NCBI RefSeq assembly: GCF_002288305.1
Contig: NZ_CP016779.1
Location: 558,001 to 622,000 of the forward strand
Length of the DNA: 64,000 bases
Direction of reading: 5' to 3'
Source of the DNA: Candidatus Nanopelagicus abundans
Lineage (GTDB): Bacteria > Actinomycetota > Actinomycetes > Nanopelagicales > Nanopelagicaceae
The position numbers were made by a program, and so were the translations under genes. Every line of letters starts with the position of its first letter. Positions within the stretch are counted from its first letter, which is position 1. This document shows positions 17,565 to 27,837 of this stretch, piece by piece. The notes beneath the pieces were generated by a model. It did not search any database, had not been told where the DNA came from, and saw only the letters and a program-made list of their open reading frames with translations.

Positions 17565-18947
17565 ATGAATTACTTATACGCCGGCCTTGCAGGGCTGATA
17601 TCATCGACAGCTTTTGCGCCGTTATCTTTTTGGCCTTCTGCATTTATTGGGCTAACGGTCTGGTATTTTCTTCTAATTAAGTTGCGTTTAAGAAGCAGAA
17701 TATATATTTCATATGTTTTTGGATTAGGCATTCTCTTGCCAGTTCAGCATTGGACCGGCATATATGTTGGCAATATTCCTTGGCTAATACTTTGTTTTGC
17801 TCAGGCGTTTATCTTCACGCTCCCGGCTTTTTTTGTTGGCAAGCGTAAAAAATTTAACCAAATAGCATTTGCTTGCTCATTTGTAGCTGTTGAATTACTT
17901 CTCCGAACTATCCCTTTTACTGGATTTGGATGGTCACGGCTAAGTTTTACCCAAGTCGATGGTCCATTGCAATTTTTATACTCTAGCGGCGGTGTGGTGC
18001 TAGTTGCATTTTTTATTGCTCTGATTAGCTCAGCAAAGTCAGTATTAAGCCTTGCAATTATTTCAGTTGTTATCGCAGGACTTTCCTTCCTTCCACGGAT
18101 TGAAACTACAAATGAGAAAAGCTCTGTGGCATTAATTCAAGGGGGAGTGGTAAATCTTGGATTAGATTTTAATTCGAAACCTAAGGAGGTTTTTCTTAGG
18201 CACCTAAAACAAACTTCTGATTCAGTTAAAGTCGGGCAGGTTGATCTAGTAATTTGGCCAGAAAATGCTGTAGATATTGATGTTAATAGAAATTCAGAGG
18301 TTAAGAACCTAATTAGTGAAAAATCAGCTTTCTTAGCAACGCCAATATTAGTTGGTGGAGTCACAAGGTCTGGAAATAACCTCTTTAATCAATCATTTCT
18401 ATTCGATTCCGAGATTAAGCAGAGGTATACAAAGCGCTATTTAACGCCATTTGGTGAATATTTACCATTAAGAGTTATGGCTAATAAAATTTCGAAGTAT
18501 GCCAATAAAATAACAGATTTTAAAGCCGGGGATAGAGATACGAATTTTATAATTAATGACGCCACATTTCAGACCTTGATTTGTTATGAACTTATAAATG
18601 ATTCTTTCCGTGATCAAATTAGTTCCAATTTTCTTATTATACAAACAAATAATGCAACTTTTGGAGACACCGCTCAACTAGATCAACAATTAAACATTGC
18701 TCGAGTGAGAGCAATTGAGACTGGTCGATTTATTGCATATGTCTCAACTACTGGAACTACCTCATTTATTGATAATCGCGGAAAAGTAGTAAAGCAACTG
18801 CCAAAATTTAAGTCCGCAACACTATTTGGTGAACTAAATCATGTAAAAGGTCAAACTGCTACACAATTTCTTGGTAAGTATTTTGAGTATCTGGCAGGAG
18901 CTTTTCTCTTATTAATTGTTTTATATAGAAAAAAGGGGAGTAGATGA
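17565..18947 (+). CDS. lnt: apolipoprotein N-acyltransferase
   Basis: Lnt N-acylates the lipidated cysteine of apolipoproteins in the membrane. The protein has 460 residues, starting at ATG 17565, 1 bp after the exonuclease stop. About six to seven N-terminal membrane helices precede a nitrilase-like domain. The catalytic triad is visible as Glu in LVIWPENAV, Lys in RYTKRYLTPFGEY and Cys in TLICYELIND. A final C-terminal helix anchors the protein. In M. tuberculosis lnt is fused to ppm1; here they are separate but overlapping genes, as in Streptomyces-like and Corynebacterium arrangements. The FKBP at 10035 is a likely substrate. Confidence 0.92.
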   Translation: MNYLYAGLAGLISSTAFAPLSFWPSAFIGLTVWYFLLIKLRLRSRIYISYVFGLGILLPVQHWTGIYVGNIPWLILCFAQAFIFTLPAFFVGKRKKFNQIAFACSFVAVELLLRTIPFTGFGWSRLSFTQVDGPLQFLYSSGGVVLVAFFIALISSAKSVLSLAIISVVIAGLSFLPRIETTNEKSSVALIQGGVVNLGLDFNSKPKEVFLRHLKQTSDSVKVGQVDLVIWPENAVDIDVNRNSEVKNLISEKSAFLATPILVGGVTRSGNNLFNQSFLFDSEIKQRYTKRYLTPFGEYLPLRVMANKISKYANKITDFKAGDRDTNFIINDATFQTLICYELINDSFRDQISSNFLIIQTNNATFGDTAQLDQQLNIARVRAIETGRFIAYVSTTGTTSFIDNRGKVVKQLPKFKSATLFGELNHVKGQTATQFLGKYFEYLAGAFLLLIVLYRKKGSR

Positions 18948-19672
18948 AAAATGTTTTAGTTATCATCCCTACATATAACGAGTCAGAGAATATTACTGCT
19001 TTACTGTCCCTTCTAGACAGGGTTCGAAATGAACTTAGTAGTAGGTATAAAATTGATATATTAATTGTTGATGATAATTCTCCAGATAAAACTATAGATA
19101 CTGCTCGATCTATAAATATCGAAAACATATCGATACTCAGCAGATCGATGAAAGGTGGTATTGGACCAGCTTACTTGGCAGGTTTTGATCTTGGCTTAAA
19201 AAATGATTATCAGTATTTTGTTCAAATGGATGCAGATTTAAGCCATATGCCAGAGCAACTAGAGAAGCTACTTGCAGTAGCATCAAGTAAAAGTTTAGTA
19301 ATTGGAACTCGTTGGATGCCAGGTGGGTCAGTTGTTAATTGGCCATTTCATCGCCGCTTTATCTCCAAACTTGGCACTAAGTACGCTTCATTTGTTCTTA
19401 ATCTTAGGTATAAAGACTTAACCTCAGGTTATCGAATAGTGCCCCGGCAGCTTTTAGAAATACTTAATCTCAATAGTATTGAAACTAAAGGTTATGGCTT
19501 TCAGATCGAAGTTGCTCTTAAGGCGCATGATGCTGGATTTGAGATTAAGCAGGTGCCAATAACCTTTACAGAACGAGAAAATGGCAGATCAAAGATGGGG
19601 GCTAAAATTGTTTGGGAGGCTTGGTTTAAGGTCAGTATTTGGGGTTTTAAGCGTATAACTAGTCGCCGATAA
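18944..19672 (+). CDS. ppm: polyprenol-phosphate mannosyltransferase (GT2)
   Basis: A GT2-family glycosyltransferase of 242 residues with no C-terminal membrane domain. Motifs VIIPTYNESENI and ILIVDDNSPD begin the GT-A fold, and QMDADLSHMPE contains the catalytic DAD. It is a dolichol/polyprenol-phosphate mannose synthase type that transfers mannose from GDP-mannose to a lipid phosphate for extracytoplasmic mannosylation. It overlaps lnt by 4 bp (ATGA), so the two are translated together. The 3' end faces gcvP across 26 bp. Confidence 0.9.
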   Translation: MKNVLVIIPTYNESENITALLSLLDRVRNELSSRYKIDILIVDDNSPDKTIDTARSINIENISILSRSMKGGIGPAYLAGFDLGLKNDYQYFVQMDADLSHMPEQLEKLLAVASSKSLVIGTRWMPGGSVVNWPFHRRFISKLGTKYASFVLNLRYKDLTSGYRIVPRQLLEILNLNSIETKGYGFQIEVALKAHDAGFEIKQVPITFTERENGRSKMGAKIVWEAWFKVSIWGFKRITSRR

Positions 19673-19698
19673 TCTACATTATGTAAAGTAAGAAAGAT

Positions 19699-22545
19699 CT
19701 AGTTAGAGGCTAACTCCTCGATCGGCAGACAACTGCACACCAAATTTCGGTCTCCATATACACCATCAATTCTTCCAACAGTTGGCAGATACTTTCCAGC
19801 GCGACCTATTCCAAACTCTTGGCCATTAGGAAATGCAGCATTTTCCCTTGAATATTTACGGTCCCACTCTTGCGAAACCAAATCTCCAATTGTGTGAGGT
19901 GCATGTCGTAGCGGTGAATCTTCAATCGTAATTTTGCCAGACTCGATCTGAGCTATTTCACTTCTAATACTTTCCATAGCAGCTAAAAATCTATCAAGCT
20001 CCCTGATATCTTCAGATTCCGTTGGCTCGATCATCATGGTTCCAGCTACTGGAAAACTCACAGTAGGTGCATGAAAACCATGATCCATTAACCGCTTAGC
20101 AATATCGTCAACAGTTACACCAGTGCTTTTAGTTAGCGGCCTGATATCGATAATACATTCATGCGCGATATGTCCATTCTGACCACGATAAAGAATCGGA
20201 AATAATGGATCAATCTTTTTAGCAAGATAATTAGCGGATAAAATGGCAACTTCAGTTGCTTTTGTTAACCCAAACCCGCCCATCATTCTTATATACATCC
20301 AAGAAATTGGCAGAATTGATGCTGAACCAAATGGTGCGCCAGAGACCGGACCTGGCCCAGTTTTAGGACCTGCCAAATCATTATCTGGGTGATTAGGTAA
20401 AAATGGAGCTAAGTGAGCTCTTGCAATTACTGGTCCAACCCCTGGTCCCCCGCCACCGTGTGGGATACAAAATGTTTTATGAAGGTTTAAATGAGAAACA
20501 TCAGCCCCAAATTTTCCAGGCTTTGCCACGCCAACTAAAGCATTTAGATTTGCCCCATCAACATAAACCTGACCACCAGCATCATGTACTAATTCACAGA
20601 TTTGCGAGATAGCACTCTCAAAAACTCCATGAGTTGATGGATAGGTAACCATTAGAGCAGCAAGATTATTTCTATGTTCTTCAATTTTTTCTTTTAGATC
20701 ACTTAAACTAACATTGCCATCTTCATCACAAGCGATAACAAAAACTTTCATTCCAGCCATTACCGCACTTGCTGCATTCGTACCGTGTGCACTTGAAGGT
20801 ATTAGACAAATATCTCTATTTTCTTCACCTCTGCTATCAAGATAGTTTCTAATTGCAAGCAAACCTGCAAACTCCCCCTGTGAACCTGCGTTTGGTTGTA
20901 GTGAGACAGCGTCATAGCCGGTAACAGCTATCAACCATTTACTTAAAGAATCAATTAATTGCATATAACCTTCAGATTGGTTAGCAGGAGCAAATGGATG
21001 AATTAAGTTAAATTCTGGCCACGTAACTGGAATCATTTCTGAGGTTGCATTCAATTTCATTGTGCATGAACCAAGAGGAATCATGGTTCGATCTAATGCT
21101 AAGTCGCGATCAGAAAGTGATCTTATATACCTAAGCATGGCTGTTTCGGAGTGATATGTGTTAAATAGTGGATGAGATAAATAAGTGGTCCCCCGTTTGA
21201 TTACTGAATTAACACTCTTCTCACTGGCATCTTCTGCCTCAAAGGCTTTTAACAACTTTAATAAATCTGCTTCGGTTGTAGTTTCATCAAAAGATACGGA
21301 TAGCTCTCCTTTTGAAATCATTCTGATATTAAAATCTGCCGCTAGAGCGGTTTTAGTGATTTGTTCAGCTTTTGAGCTGCGCAGGAAGATGGTGTCAAAT
21401 ATTTCATAATCATCAACATCAAAGCCACTCTTCTTTAAACTACCCCGAAACCTGTATGCAAATTTTTGAACCCTTAAAGCTATTTCAGCTAAACCATCTG
21501 GACCATGCCACATCGCATAAAATGCAGAAATTACTGCAAGTAAAACTTGTGCGGTGCAGATATTTGAGGTTGCTTTATCCCGGCGAATATGTTGTTCCCT
21601 AGTTTGTAATGCCAATCTAAAGGCAGGGTTGCCATGGGTATCAACTGATTGTCCAACTAATCGACCAGGAAGTGATCTTTCTAATCCATTTTTTACTGCC
21701 ATAAATCCTGCATGTGGTCCACCGAAACCGACGGGTACACCAAATCTTTGCGCAGAGCCAACTGCAATATCAGCGCCGTACTCCCCCGGAGACTTAAAAA
21801 GAGTCAGTGCTAGTAGATCACAACTAACTATCGCTAGCGCACTTTGCTTTTGAATATCCTTAACAATATTAGTTAAATCTTTAACTCGCCCGTAGCTATC
21901 TGGATATGCAATTATGGCAGCAAAAATGCCCTCAGGAATTAGATCCTTACCAAGGTCATTTTCGATTACCTTAATTTTTAATGGCTTTGCTCTAGTTTTA
22001 ATGACTGCTTTAACATGTGAGTGTAAATTTACATCAATTAAGAATGCGGCTTCATCACTTCCTTGCCAAACTCTGCGAGCAAGTGTCATAGCTTCGGCTG
22101 CTGCAGTTGCTTCATCAAGCATTGATGCATTTGCAATTGCTAGGCCAGTTAGATCAGTAATTGCAGTTTGAAATGCAAAAACTGCTTCAAGTCTTCCTTG
22201 GCTAATTTCTGGTTGATATGGTGTGTAAGCGGTATACCAGCCTGGATTTTCCAAAACATTTCTTAATACAACTGGGGGCGTAATAGTTCCGTAGTAACCA
22301 TTTCCAATAAAAGATTTTACAACTGTATTCTTTTTAGCAATTTGTGCTATCTCTTCGATAGCTGCAACCTCTGAGATACCTGCTGGCAATACTTTTTCTA
22401 TCTCACCCTTAATATGAATATTTTCTGGCACAACTGCTTTAATAAAAGTGTCTAAATCTTTGTATCCAAGTTCAAGCAGCATCGTTTGGATTTGATATTG
22501 ATTTGGGCCAATATGACGGGATGCAAAATCAGATCGGTATGTCAT
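19699..22545 (-). CDS. gcvP: glycine dehydrogenase (decarboxylating), P protein
   Basis: The P protein of the glycine cleavage system decarboxylates glycine and transfers the aminomethyl group to lipoyl-GcvH. This is the fused single-chain form, 948 residues from the ATG at 22545. The pyridoxal-phosphate lysine lies in [20 protein letters not shown]. The glycine-rich [11 protein letters not shown] and SAHGTNAAS segments are intact. A GGGGAGG site precedes the ATG at unusually short spacing. It is the last gene of the gcvH-FHA-merR-DUF151-merR-gcvP run, the order of Rv1826-Rv1832. gcvT is not in this window. Confidence 0.95.
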   Translation of the reverse strand: MTYRSDFASRHIGPNQYQIQTMLLELGYKDLDTFIKAVVPENIHIKGEIEKVLPAGISEVAAIEEIAQIAKKNTVVKSFIGNGYYGTITPPVVLRNVLENPGWYTAYTPYQPEISQGRLEAVFAFQTAITDLTGLAIANASMLDEATAAAEAMTLARRVWQGSDEAAFLIDVNLHSHVKAVIKTRAKPLKIKVIENDLGKDLIPEGIFAAIIAYPDSYGRVKDLTNIVKDIQKQSALAIVSCDLLALTLFKSPGEYGADIAVGSAQRFGVPVGFGGPHAGFMAVKNGLERSLPGRLVGQSVDTHGNPAFRLALQTREQHIRRDKATSNICTAQVLLAVISAFYAMWHGPDGLAEIALRVQKFAYRFRGSLKKSGFDVDDYEIFDTIFLRSSKAEQITKTALAADFNIRMISKGELSVSFDETTTEADLLKLLKAFEAEDASEKSVNSVIKRGTTYLSHPLFNTYHSETAMLRYIRSLSDRDLALDRTMIPLGSCTMKLNATSEMIPVTWPEFNLIHPFAPANQSEGYMQLIDSLSKWLIAVTGYDAVSLQPNAGSQGEFAGLLAIRNYLDSRGEENRDICLIPSSAHGTNAASAVMAGMKVFVIACDEDGNVSLSDLKEKIEEHRNNLAALMVTYPSTHGVFESAISQICELVHDAGGQVYVDGANLNALVGVAKPGKFGADVSHLNLHKTFCIPHGGGGPGVGPVIARAHLAPFLPNHPDNDLAGPKTGPGPVSGAPFGSASILPISWMYIRMMGGFGLTKATEVAILSANYLAKKIDPLFPILYRGQNGHIAHECIIDIRPLTKSTGVTVDDIAKRLMDHGFHAPTVSFPVAGTMMIEPTESEDIRELDRFLAAMESIRSEIAQIESGKITIEDSPLRHAPHTIGDLVSQEWDRKYSRENAAFPNGQEFGIGRAGKYLPTVGRIDGVYGDRNLVCSCLPIEELASN

Positions 22546-22591
22546 AGCCCTCCCCAATAACTAGTAGATTTGGGAAGTAATAGTAATTGCT

Positions 22592-23098
22592 TTAGGCGCC
22601 TTTAAGTTTCCTGCGCTGGGCTAATTCATCGTTAGATTCACCACTTACTACCAAAGATCCATCAGTTAGGCTCTCACCTTGAAGGGTTGCAAGTGAGCCC
22701 TCAACTTCAGTCCAAACTTTTCCGATTGCAATACCAAATACTCCTTGGCCTCCTTGCAATAGATCCACAATCTCATCGGCGCTAGTGCACTCATAAATTG
22801 ATGCGCCATCACTCATTAAAGTAATACTTTCAAGATCTGAAACACCGCGGGCACGAAGATGCTCAACAGCTGTGCGAATGTTTTGAAGTGAAACTCCAGT
22901 ATCAAGTAAACGTTTAACAATCTTTAAAACTAATATATCTCGAAATCCATATAAACGTTGCGAGCCTGATCCGGCCGCTCCCCTAACACCTGGCTCTACT
23001 AACCCAGTGCGCGCCCAATAATCTAATTGGCGATATGAAATTCCAGCTGCAATACAAGCTGTTGCACCGCGATAGCCGATCTCTGCGTTGTTGCTCAT
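22592..23098 (-). CDS. MerR-family regulator (Rv1830-like)
   Basis: A 168-residue MerR-type regulator. The N-terminal winged helix reads YRGATACIAAGISYRQLDYW with LVEPGVRGAAGSGSQRLYGF, and the coiled-coil dimerisation helix follows (TGVSLQNIRTAVEHL). There is no metal-binding cysteine set, so it is not a classical metal sensor. Position between DUF151 and gcvP matches M. tuberculosis Rv1830, a cell-division and growth-linked regulator. TAGAAT lies 9 nt before the ATG. Confidence 0.85.
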   Translation of the reverse strand: MSNNAEIGYRGATACIAAGISYRQLDYWARTGLVEPGVRGAAGSGSQRLYGFRDILVLKIVKRLLDTGVSLQNIRTAVEHLRARGVSDLESITLMSDGASIYECTSADEIVDLLQGGQGVFGIAIGKVWTEVEGSLATLQGESLTDGSLVVSGESNDELAQRRKLKGA

Positions 23099-23197
23099 GG
23101 GGACTCAATTCTAGGGGGAAGGCTTAATTGTAGAAGAGGTAGCCGTGTGATGGGCCTAACGACACGTAAAACTTTAACCCAAGGTTGAGGGTTGGAC

Positions 23198-23671
23198 TTA
23201 TCCGAGGAAATCTTCTGGATTTATCTGGTCTAAAAACTCCTTAAACCGTTCTACTTCATCCTCTGCCTGGTCTGGGATCTCAATGCCAGCCTCACCTAGT
23301 AATTCATCACTAGCTAAAATCGGTGAACCCATCCGCAGTGCTAACGCGATCGCATCACTTGGTCTTGCTGATATTGCCGGGCCATCCTCAAAATTGAGTT
23401 GTGCGTAAAAAATTCCATCTTTTAACTCAGTCAAATAAACAGTCTTAAGTTTTGCGCCCAACTGCCCTAATACATCTTTAAATAAATCATGGGTTAAGGG
23501 CCTAGGCGGAATTACCTCTTGTTGAGCAAATGCAATTGCGGTTGCCTCAACGGCTCCGAGCCAGATTGGTAAATAACGCACACCATCTGTTTCCTTTAAC
23601 AAAACTATTGGCTGATTTGAAGGCATCTCAACTCGCACGCCCATTACTTCAACTGGATGATATTTAGCCAT
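23198..23671 (-). CDS. bifunctional nuclease domain protein (DUF151)
   Basis: A 157-residue DUF151/BFN-domain protein, intact from VEVMGVRVEMPSNQPIVLL to the SDAIALALR helix (ARPSDAIALALRMGSPI). The family name comes from a plant/archaeal nuclease claim; in actinobacteria its role is unknown. The acidic C-terminal tail (DQAEDEVERFKEFLDQINPE) is common. It sits between two MerR regulators (17 bp after one), as Rv1829 does, so an accessory role to the FHA/MerR switch is plausible but unproven. Confidence 0.86.
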   Translation of the reverse strand: MAKYHPVEVMGVRVEMPSNQPIVLLKETDGVRYLPIWLGAVEATAIAFAQQEVIPPRPLTHDLFKDVLGQLGAKLKTVYLTELKDGIFYAQLNFEDGPAISARPSDAIALALRMGSPILASDELLGEAGIEIPDQAEDEVERFKEFLDQINPEDFLG

Positions 23672-23688
23672 TTTACAACCGCTGCTAA

Positions 23689-24402
23689 TTACTTAGCTCG
23701 GTGTAAGCCGGCACGAACTAAGGAAGTATGCAACCTTATCGATAGTGATGCCAGCTCTCGTTCAACCTCTTCTGCTCTTGCCTTTGACTCTGACCCCTTT
23801 TGCCTAAGCAGTGGAGTTGTTATCTGTTCTACCAAACCAATTTCTCGATCAGCAGCAGTTTTAAAAGCTCTTAGATGTCTTGCGCCAATACCGAAAGCCG
23901 AAATTTCCGCAACTGCCTTAGCAACTGAGAGGCCATCACTGTCATAGTGTCGACCGCGGATTGAAATTAATCCGTAGGACTCGATTTCAGTTAATTGCTC
24001 ATTTGTTAAATTTGATGCTGCTAAAAGTTCAGTTCTAGTTAGGCGAAGATCATTATCACTTGCAAATTGATCACTAGTTAGTACGCCATCATTTGTGGCA
24101 AGTCTAGGTGAAGCAACACCACCAACACTCTTAGCCGGTGATAAACCTCTATCCATTGCATCAAGATTTTCTTTAATTACCTTAAGTGGTAGATATTGAT
24201 CACGTTGGGCAATTAGGACAAACCTTAATCTGTCTAAATCAGTGGTTGTAAACTTTCGGTATCCACTTGGAGTGCGTTGTGGCTCTATTAATCCCTCAGC
24301 CTCAAGAAATCTAATTTTTGAAATAGTGATATCAGAAAACTCAGTTCGCAACCTGGATAAAACTTCACCAATGCTTAAGTAGGCTCTTACTGGAACACTC
24401 AT
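23689..24402 (-). CDS. MerR-family regulator (FtsR/Rv1828-like)
   Basis: A 237-residue MerR-like regulator with the winged-helix YLSIGEVLSRLRTEFSDITI, KIRFLEAEGLIEPQRTPSGY and RDQYLPLKVIKENLDAMD helix, followed by a longer C-terminal domain with a second helical segment. It matches the FtsR/Rv1828 group by length and position directly after the FHA gene. FtsR activates ftsZ transcription in Corynebacterium. Its ATG overlaps the FHA stop by 4 bp, so the two are translationally coupled. Confidence 0.87.
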   Translation of the reverse strand: MSVPVRAYLSIGEVLSRLRTEFSDITISKIRFLEAEGLIEPQRTPSGYRKFTTTDLDRLRFVLIAQRDQYLPLKVIKENLDAMDRGLSPAKSVGGVASPRLATNDGVLTSDQFASDNDLRLTRTELLAASNLTNEQLTEIESYGLISIRGRHYDSDGLSVAKAVAEISAFGIGARHLRAFKTAADREIGLVEQITTPLLRQKGSESKARAEEVERELASLSIRLHTSLVRAGLHRAK

Positions 24403-24842
24403 TTATTGCCCCCAATAAATAATGTCAGATGATACTTTCCAATCTGAACCTCATCACCCGGATTAATCTTCACTTCTCGCACTACAACTGCATTTAAATA
24501 AGTTCCGTTTAGGCTTCCTAGATCTTTAATTGTGTAGCCATCTGATTTAGAAATTAAAGCGTGAGACCTTGAGACGGTAATGTCATCCAGGCATATTTCA
24601 TTGTTTATATCTCGACCAATTTTTGTCTCAGCTGCATCTAATAGATAGCGTCCACCAACTCCAGCACCTTTTAGAACTAATAAAATTCCAGCACCATTTG
24701 GAAGATTTTTCACGACATCTTGTTGCTCAGTTGTTAGTGATTTATAAAGATCATCACTTCGCACACCTTCAGGAATGGCGCGCAGTTGACGTAAATTTAG
24801 AGTTGATGTCAGGTCATTAGGTGGTGTCGCTTTATCTGCCAT
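24399..24842 (-). CDS. FHA-domain protein (GarA/OdhI-like)
   Basis: A 147-residue protein (ATG 24842, preceded by a GGGG-AGAG site; a TTG nine codons upstream is the alternative). The C-terminal FHA domain shows IGRDINNEICLDDITVSRSHA and GSLNGTYLN, which bind phosphothreonine. It matches GarA/OdhI, which inhibit 2-oxoglutarate dehydrogenase when unphosphorylated and are switched by PknB/PknG phosphorylation of an N-terminal ETTS motif. Here the N-terminal region reads DLTSTLNLRQ, without the exact ETTS sequence but with Thr and Ser at a comparable position. It is in the gcvH-garA-merR order. Confidence 0.88.
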   Translation of the reverse strand: MADKATPPNDLTSTLNLRQLRAIPEGVRSDDLYKSLTTEQQDVVKNLPNGAGILLVLKGAGVGGRYLLDAAETKIGRDINNEICLDDITVSRSHALISKSDGYTIKDLGSLNGTYLNAVVVREVKINPGDEVQIGKYHLTLFIGGNK

Positions 24843-24904
24843 CTCTGCCCCAATCTTTGTTACCTTCAACTATAGGCTCACAGTATTGGCTCGCGCTAGG
24901 CGGG

Positions 24905-25288
24905 TCAAGCGGTTAATTCTTGATATTCCTTTGCAGATAGCAGGCTTTCCTGCAGCTTTGGTGTGGATATTTCGATCTCAGCAATCCAACCATCTCCATA
25001 TGGATCAGAGTTAATTACCTCTGGGTTGGTATCTAGCTTCTTATTAGTTGCAATTATTGTGCCAGTAATTGGAGCATAGATTTCAGAAACAGATTTTGTT
25101 GACTCAACCTCACCACATACTGAATTAGCACCTACGCTACTTCCCTCTTTTGGAAGTTGAATATAAACAATGTCACCGAGTGCGGCTTGAGCGTAATCAG
25201 TAATACCAATTCTAAACTTAGTTGCAGAGATTTCTAAAACCCACTCATGCTCTTTGGTATAGAAAAGCTTATCTGGCACATTTGACAT
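24905..25288 (-). CDS. gcvH: glycine cleavage system H protein
   Basis: The lipoyl carrier of the glycine cleavage system, 127 residues. The lipoylated lysine is in GEVESTKSVSEIYAPITG, and DYAQAALGDIVYIQLP and NPYGDGW-like segments (SDPYGDGWI) are conserved. It shuttles the aminomethyl group from GcvP to GcvT. An AGGAG ribosome site precedes the ATG. It lies 11 bp after the pgsA-like gene. Confidence 0.95.
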   Translation of the reverse strand: MSNVPDKLFYTKEHEWVLEISATKFRIGITDYAQAALGDIVYIQLPKEGSSVGANSVCGEVESTKSVSEIYAPITGTIIATNKKLDTNPEVINSDPYGDGWIAEIEISTPKLQESLLSAKEYQELTA

Positions 25289-25299
25289 CTAATCTCCTA

Positions 25300-25842
25300 T
25301 TAATAACTTTTAGGGCGCTTAAGCCCTAGAACTAGGTACTGCAAACCTGTGTAAAAGTACAGGCTGGTTCCCCAGATAGCAAAAGCCCAACCAACTATAT
25401 AGCTAGCTTGTCCGATATAGGCTAAATCCTCTAGAAGTAGTAATGGAAAGGCGTAGAGTAAATTAAAAGTAGCCGCCTTACCTAAGAAGGTAACGGCAAG
25501 AAAAGGGATCCCCTTTAATTTTTGATAGATAATTACTAAGAACAGTATGAAATCTCGAACGAGGATTGAAATAACAAGTACCCAAGGTAGATAATCCTTA
25601 TTTGCAAGAGCAATAATTACGGCAGCTATGTATAGGCGGTCAACTGCTGGATCAAATTTTGCTCCAAACTCTGAGGTTTGATTTAAATAGCGAGCGACTT
25701 TGCCATCCAAATAGTCAGTAACCCCACCTAGGGCAATGACCACAAAGCTTGCAATTGGCTTATCGGCTACCAAAAATAAATAAAGAAAGAGCGGAACACC
25801 AAGGGCTCTAAGCAGTGTTAGTGCATTTGGAATATTAAGCAT
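25300..25842 (-). CDS. CDP-alcohol phosphatidyltransferase (PgsA-like)
   Basis: A 180-residue integral membrane phospholipid synthase. The full CDP-alcohol phosphotransferase motif is present: [18 protein letters not shown] followed by AKFDPAVD (pattern D-x2-DG-x2-AR-x8-G-x3-D-x3-D). Four to six membrane helices are visible. Position upstream of gcvH matches M. tuberculosis pgsA2 (Rv1822). It could make phosphatidylglycerophosphate, cardiolipin or phosphatidylinositol; the alcohol acceptor cannot be read here. Its ATG overlaps the 3' end of cmk-der by 8 bp. Confidence 0.87.
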   Translation of the reverse strand: MLNIPNALTLLRALGVPLFLYLFLVADKPIASFVVIALGGVTDYLDGKVARYLNQTSEFGAKFDPAVDRLYIAAVIIALANKDYLPWVLVISILVRDFILFLVIIYQKLKGIPFLAVTFLGKAATFNLLYAFPLLLLEDLAYIGQASYIVGWAFAIWGTSLYFYTGLQYLVLGLKRPKSY

Positions 25843-27805
25843 TGTCTCGATCCTTTATTTTTACCGCCACCTCAATTGGAGTTCCATCAAAGCCGAACTC
25901 CTCACGCAGGCGTCGTTCGATAAACCTGCGATAGGCAGTTTCTAAAAATTCAGTCGCGAAGACCACAAACTTTGGCGGACAAGTTCCAGCTTGGGTGGCA
26001 AATTTGATCTTAGGTTGCTTTCCACCCCTTACTGGAGGTGGATTGCCTCCAACTAGTTCACCCAGAAATGAATTTAGCTTGGCAGTTGGAATCCGCTTCT
26101 CCCAGTTTTTAAGTGCGGTAGTAAGTGCTGGTGCTAACCGATCTCGATGCCAACCCGTTTTAGCCGATAAGTTAACTCGCTGCGCCCATGGATAACGTTC
26201 AAGTTGGCGTTCTATCTCTTTATCAAGAGTCAGTTGTCGCTCTTCATCAACTAAGTCCCATTTATTCATAACTATTACCAAAGCTTTTCCAGCTTCATCT
26301 GCCATGCTAACTATTCGAATATCTTGTTCAGTTAAAATATTTGAGGCATCAAAAATAACTAGTGCCACCTCTGCTCGTTCAAGTGCAATCTGTGTGCGAA
26401 GTGAGGCGTAGTAATCAGTACCACTAGCCTGATGTGCTCGCCTTCTAATTCCAGCTGTATCAATAAATCTCCAGGTTGCACCACCAAAATCAATTAACTC
26501 ATCAACAGCGTCCCTAGTAGTTCCTTCAGCATCATCAACTAAAACTCTTGGTGCACCTGCTAGTACGTTAAGCAAACTTGATTTTCCGACATTAGGGCGA
26601 CCAACTAAAGCTACTCGCCGATACCCATCATCAACTTGAGCAGTGCCAACCTCTGGCAACTGGGAAATTAATAAATCAAGCAGATCACCACTTCCTCTGC
26701 CATGCAGGGCTGAAACAAAATGCGGCTCACCTAGGCCAAGATTCCAAAGAGAGTAACCATCAGACTCATCCTCGGCATTATCAATTTTATTACCAACTAA
26801 AATTACTTTTTTTCCACTCTTGCGAAGTAAATCAACTAGAGACTGATCTTCATCTAGTGCTCCAACTTGGGCGTCAACTACAAACATAACAAGATCTGCT
26901 TCAGTAATTGCAGCCTCTGAACCAGCAGTAATTTTTTCCGATATTCCCTCCGGCTTAACTTCCCAGCCTCCGGTATCAATTAGAAAAAATCTTCGCCCAT
27001 TCCATTCCGCTTCATACTTAACTCGATCTCGTGTAACACCTGGAGTGTCCTCAACTATTGCCTCTCGCCTGCCAATCATTCTGTTTACTAAAGTTGATTT
27101 ACCAACATTTGGGCGACCAATGACTGCAATAGTTGGCAGTCCTAGCAAATTACGTTGTTTAAGCCATTTCCAAATCTGATCTGTTACTTCATCTAATGAA
27201 AGCCTTGTTGAATCGATCACTGCAGCATCTTCTGCTTGAGTGAGGGGTGAAATCTTTCGGTTTGAGTCAATTTCATCACGATTTGCCAGTGATTGGCCGA
27301 CTTTCTCCTTACCTATATTTTCAGCCATTTCACTTTCACGCCGCTTTGCTCGCTCTGAAATATCTGCATGGAGATAGATTTTAAGTTGAGCATTAGGTGC
27401 TACCACTGTGCCAATATCACGTCCTTCAACAACAATTCCTATTGGTGCATCTGTAATATATTTTCGCTGTAAATCAATTAAAAGTTTTCTAACCCCCACC
27501 ATTGCACTGATCTGACTTACCCGATCATTTATTCGCTCGAATCTGATTTGTTCTGAGATGTCGCTACCGTCAACACTAATTTTTGGTTCAGCTGGATTAG
27601 TATCAAAAGAAATATCTGATTTTTCAAGATAGCGAATAATCTCTTCTTCATCTTCAACATTATTTGCAAGGGCAATATAAGTTGCAGCTCGATAAAGTGC
27701 CCCAGTATCTAAATAACTCCAGTTAGCTCGAAGTGCGATTGCTTTTGCGGTAGATGATTTACCTGATCCACTTGGACCATCTATAGCTAACACAAGTCCA
27801 GACAT
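25835..27805 (-). CDS. cmk-der: fused cytidylate kinase and GTPase Der
   Basis: A single 656-residue frame joins cytidylate kinase and the double GTPase Der. Residues 1 to about 215 are Cmk: P-loop [31 protein letters not shown]. Residues about 220 onward are Der: two G domains with [22 protein letters not shown] and [23 protein letters not shown], then the KH-like C-terminal domain. The frame is open with no stop or slippage at the junction. Cmk makes CDP/dCDP and Der is needed for 50S assembly. The start is ATG 27805, because TAGACT lies 6 nt upstream. The same fusion is annotated in Bifidobacterium and other actinobacteria. Confidence 0.93.
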   Translation of the reverse strand: MSGLVLAIDGPSGSGKSSTAKAIALRANWSYLDTGALYRAATYIALANNVEDEEEIIRYLEKSDISFDTNPAEPKISVDGSDISEQIRFERINDRVSQISAMVGVRKLLIDLQRKYITDAPIGIVVEGRDIGTVVAPNAQLKIYLHADISERAKRRESEMAENIGKEKVGQSLANRDEIDSNRKISPLTQAEDAAVIDSTRLSLDEVTDQIWKWLKQRNLLGLPTIAVIGRPNVGKSTLVNRMIGRREAIVEDTPGVTRDRVKYEAEWNGRRFFLIDTGGWEVKPEGISEKITAGSEAAITEADLVMFVVDAQVGALDEDQSLVDLLRKSGKKVILVGNKIDNAEDESDGYSLWNLGLGEPHFVSALHGRGSGDLLDLLISQLPEVGTAQVDDGYRRVALVGRPNVGKSSLLNVLAGAPRVLVDDAEGTTRDAVDELIDFGGATWRFIDTAGIRRRAHQASGTDYYASLRTQIALERAEVALVIFDASNILTEQDIRIVSMADEAGKALVIVMNKWDLVDEERQLTLDKEIERQLERYPWAQRVNLSAKTGWHRDRLAPALTTALKNWEKRIPTAKLNSFLGELVGGNPPPVRGGKQPKIKFATQAGTCPPKFVVFATEFLETAYRRFIERRLREEFGFDGTPIEVAVKIKDRDNA

Positions 27806-27811
27806 GGCCAT

Positions 27812-27817
27812 AGTCTA
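27812..27817 (-). promoter_or_regulatory. cmk-der -10 element (leaderless type)
   Basis: TAGACT on the minus strand lies 6 nt before the ATG at 27805. Confidence 0.45.
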
Positions 27818-27837
27818 TCTTTAGTGACTAAAGATAT

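Noticed and set aside
20403-22171. Several plus-strand frames opposite gcvP
   Set aside because: They are mirror frames of a strongly conserved gene with no homology of their own.
22546-22591. Glycine riboswitch before gcvP
   Set aside because: Only about 46 bp separate gcvP from the upstream gene, too short for the aptamer, and no aptamer-like sequence is seen.
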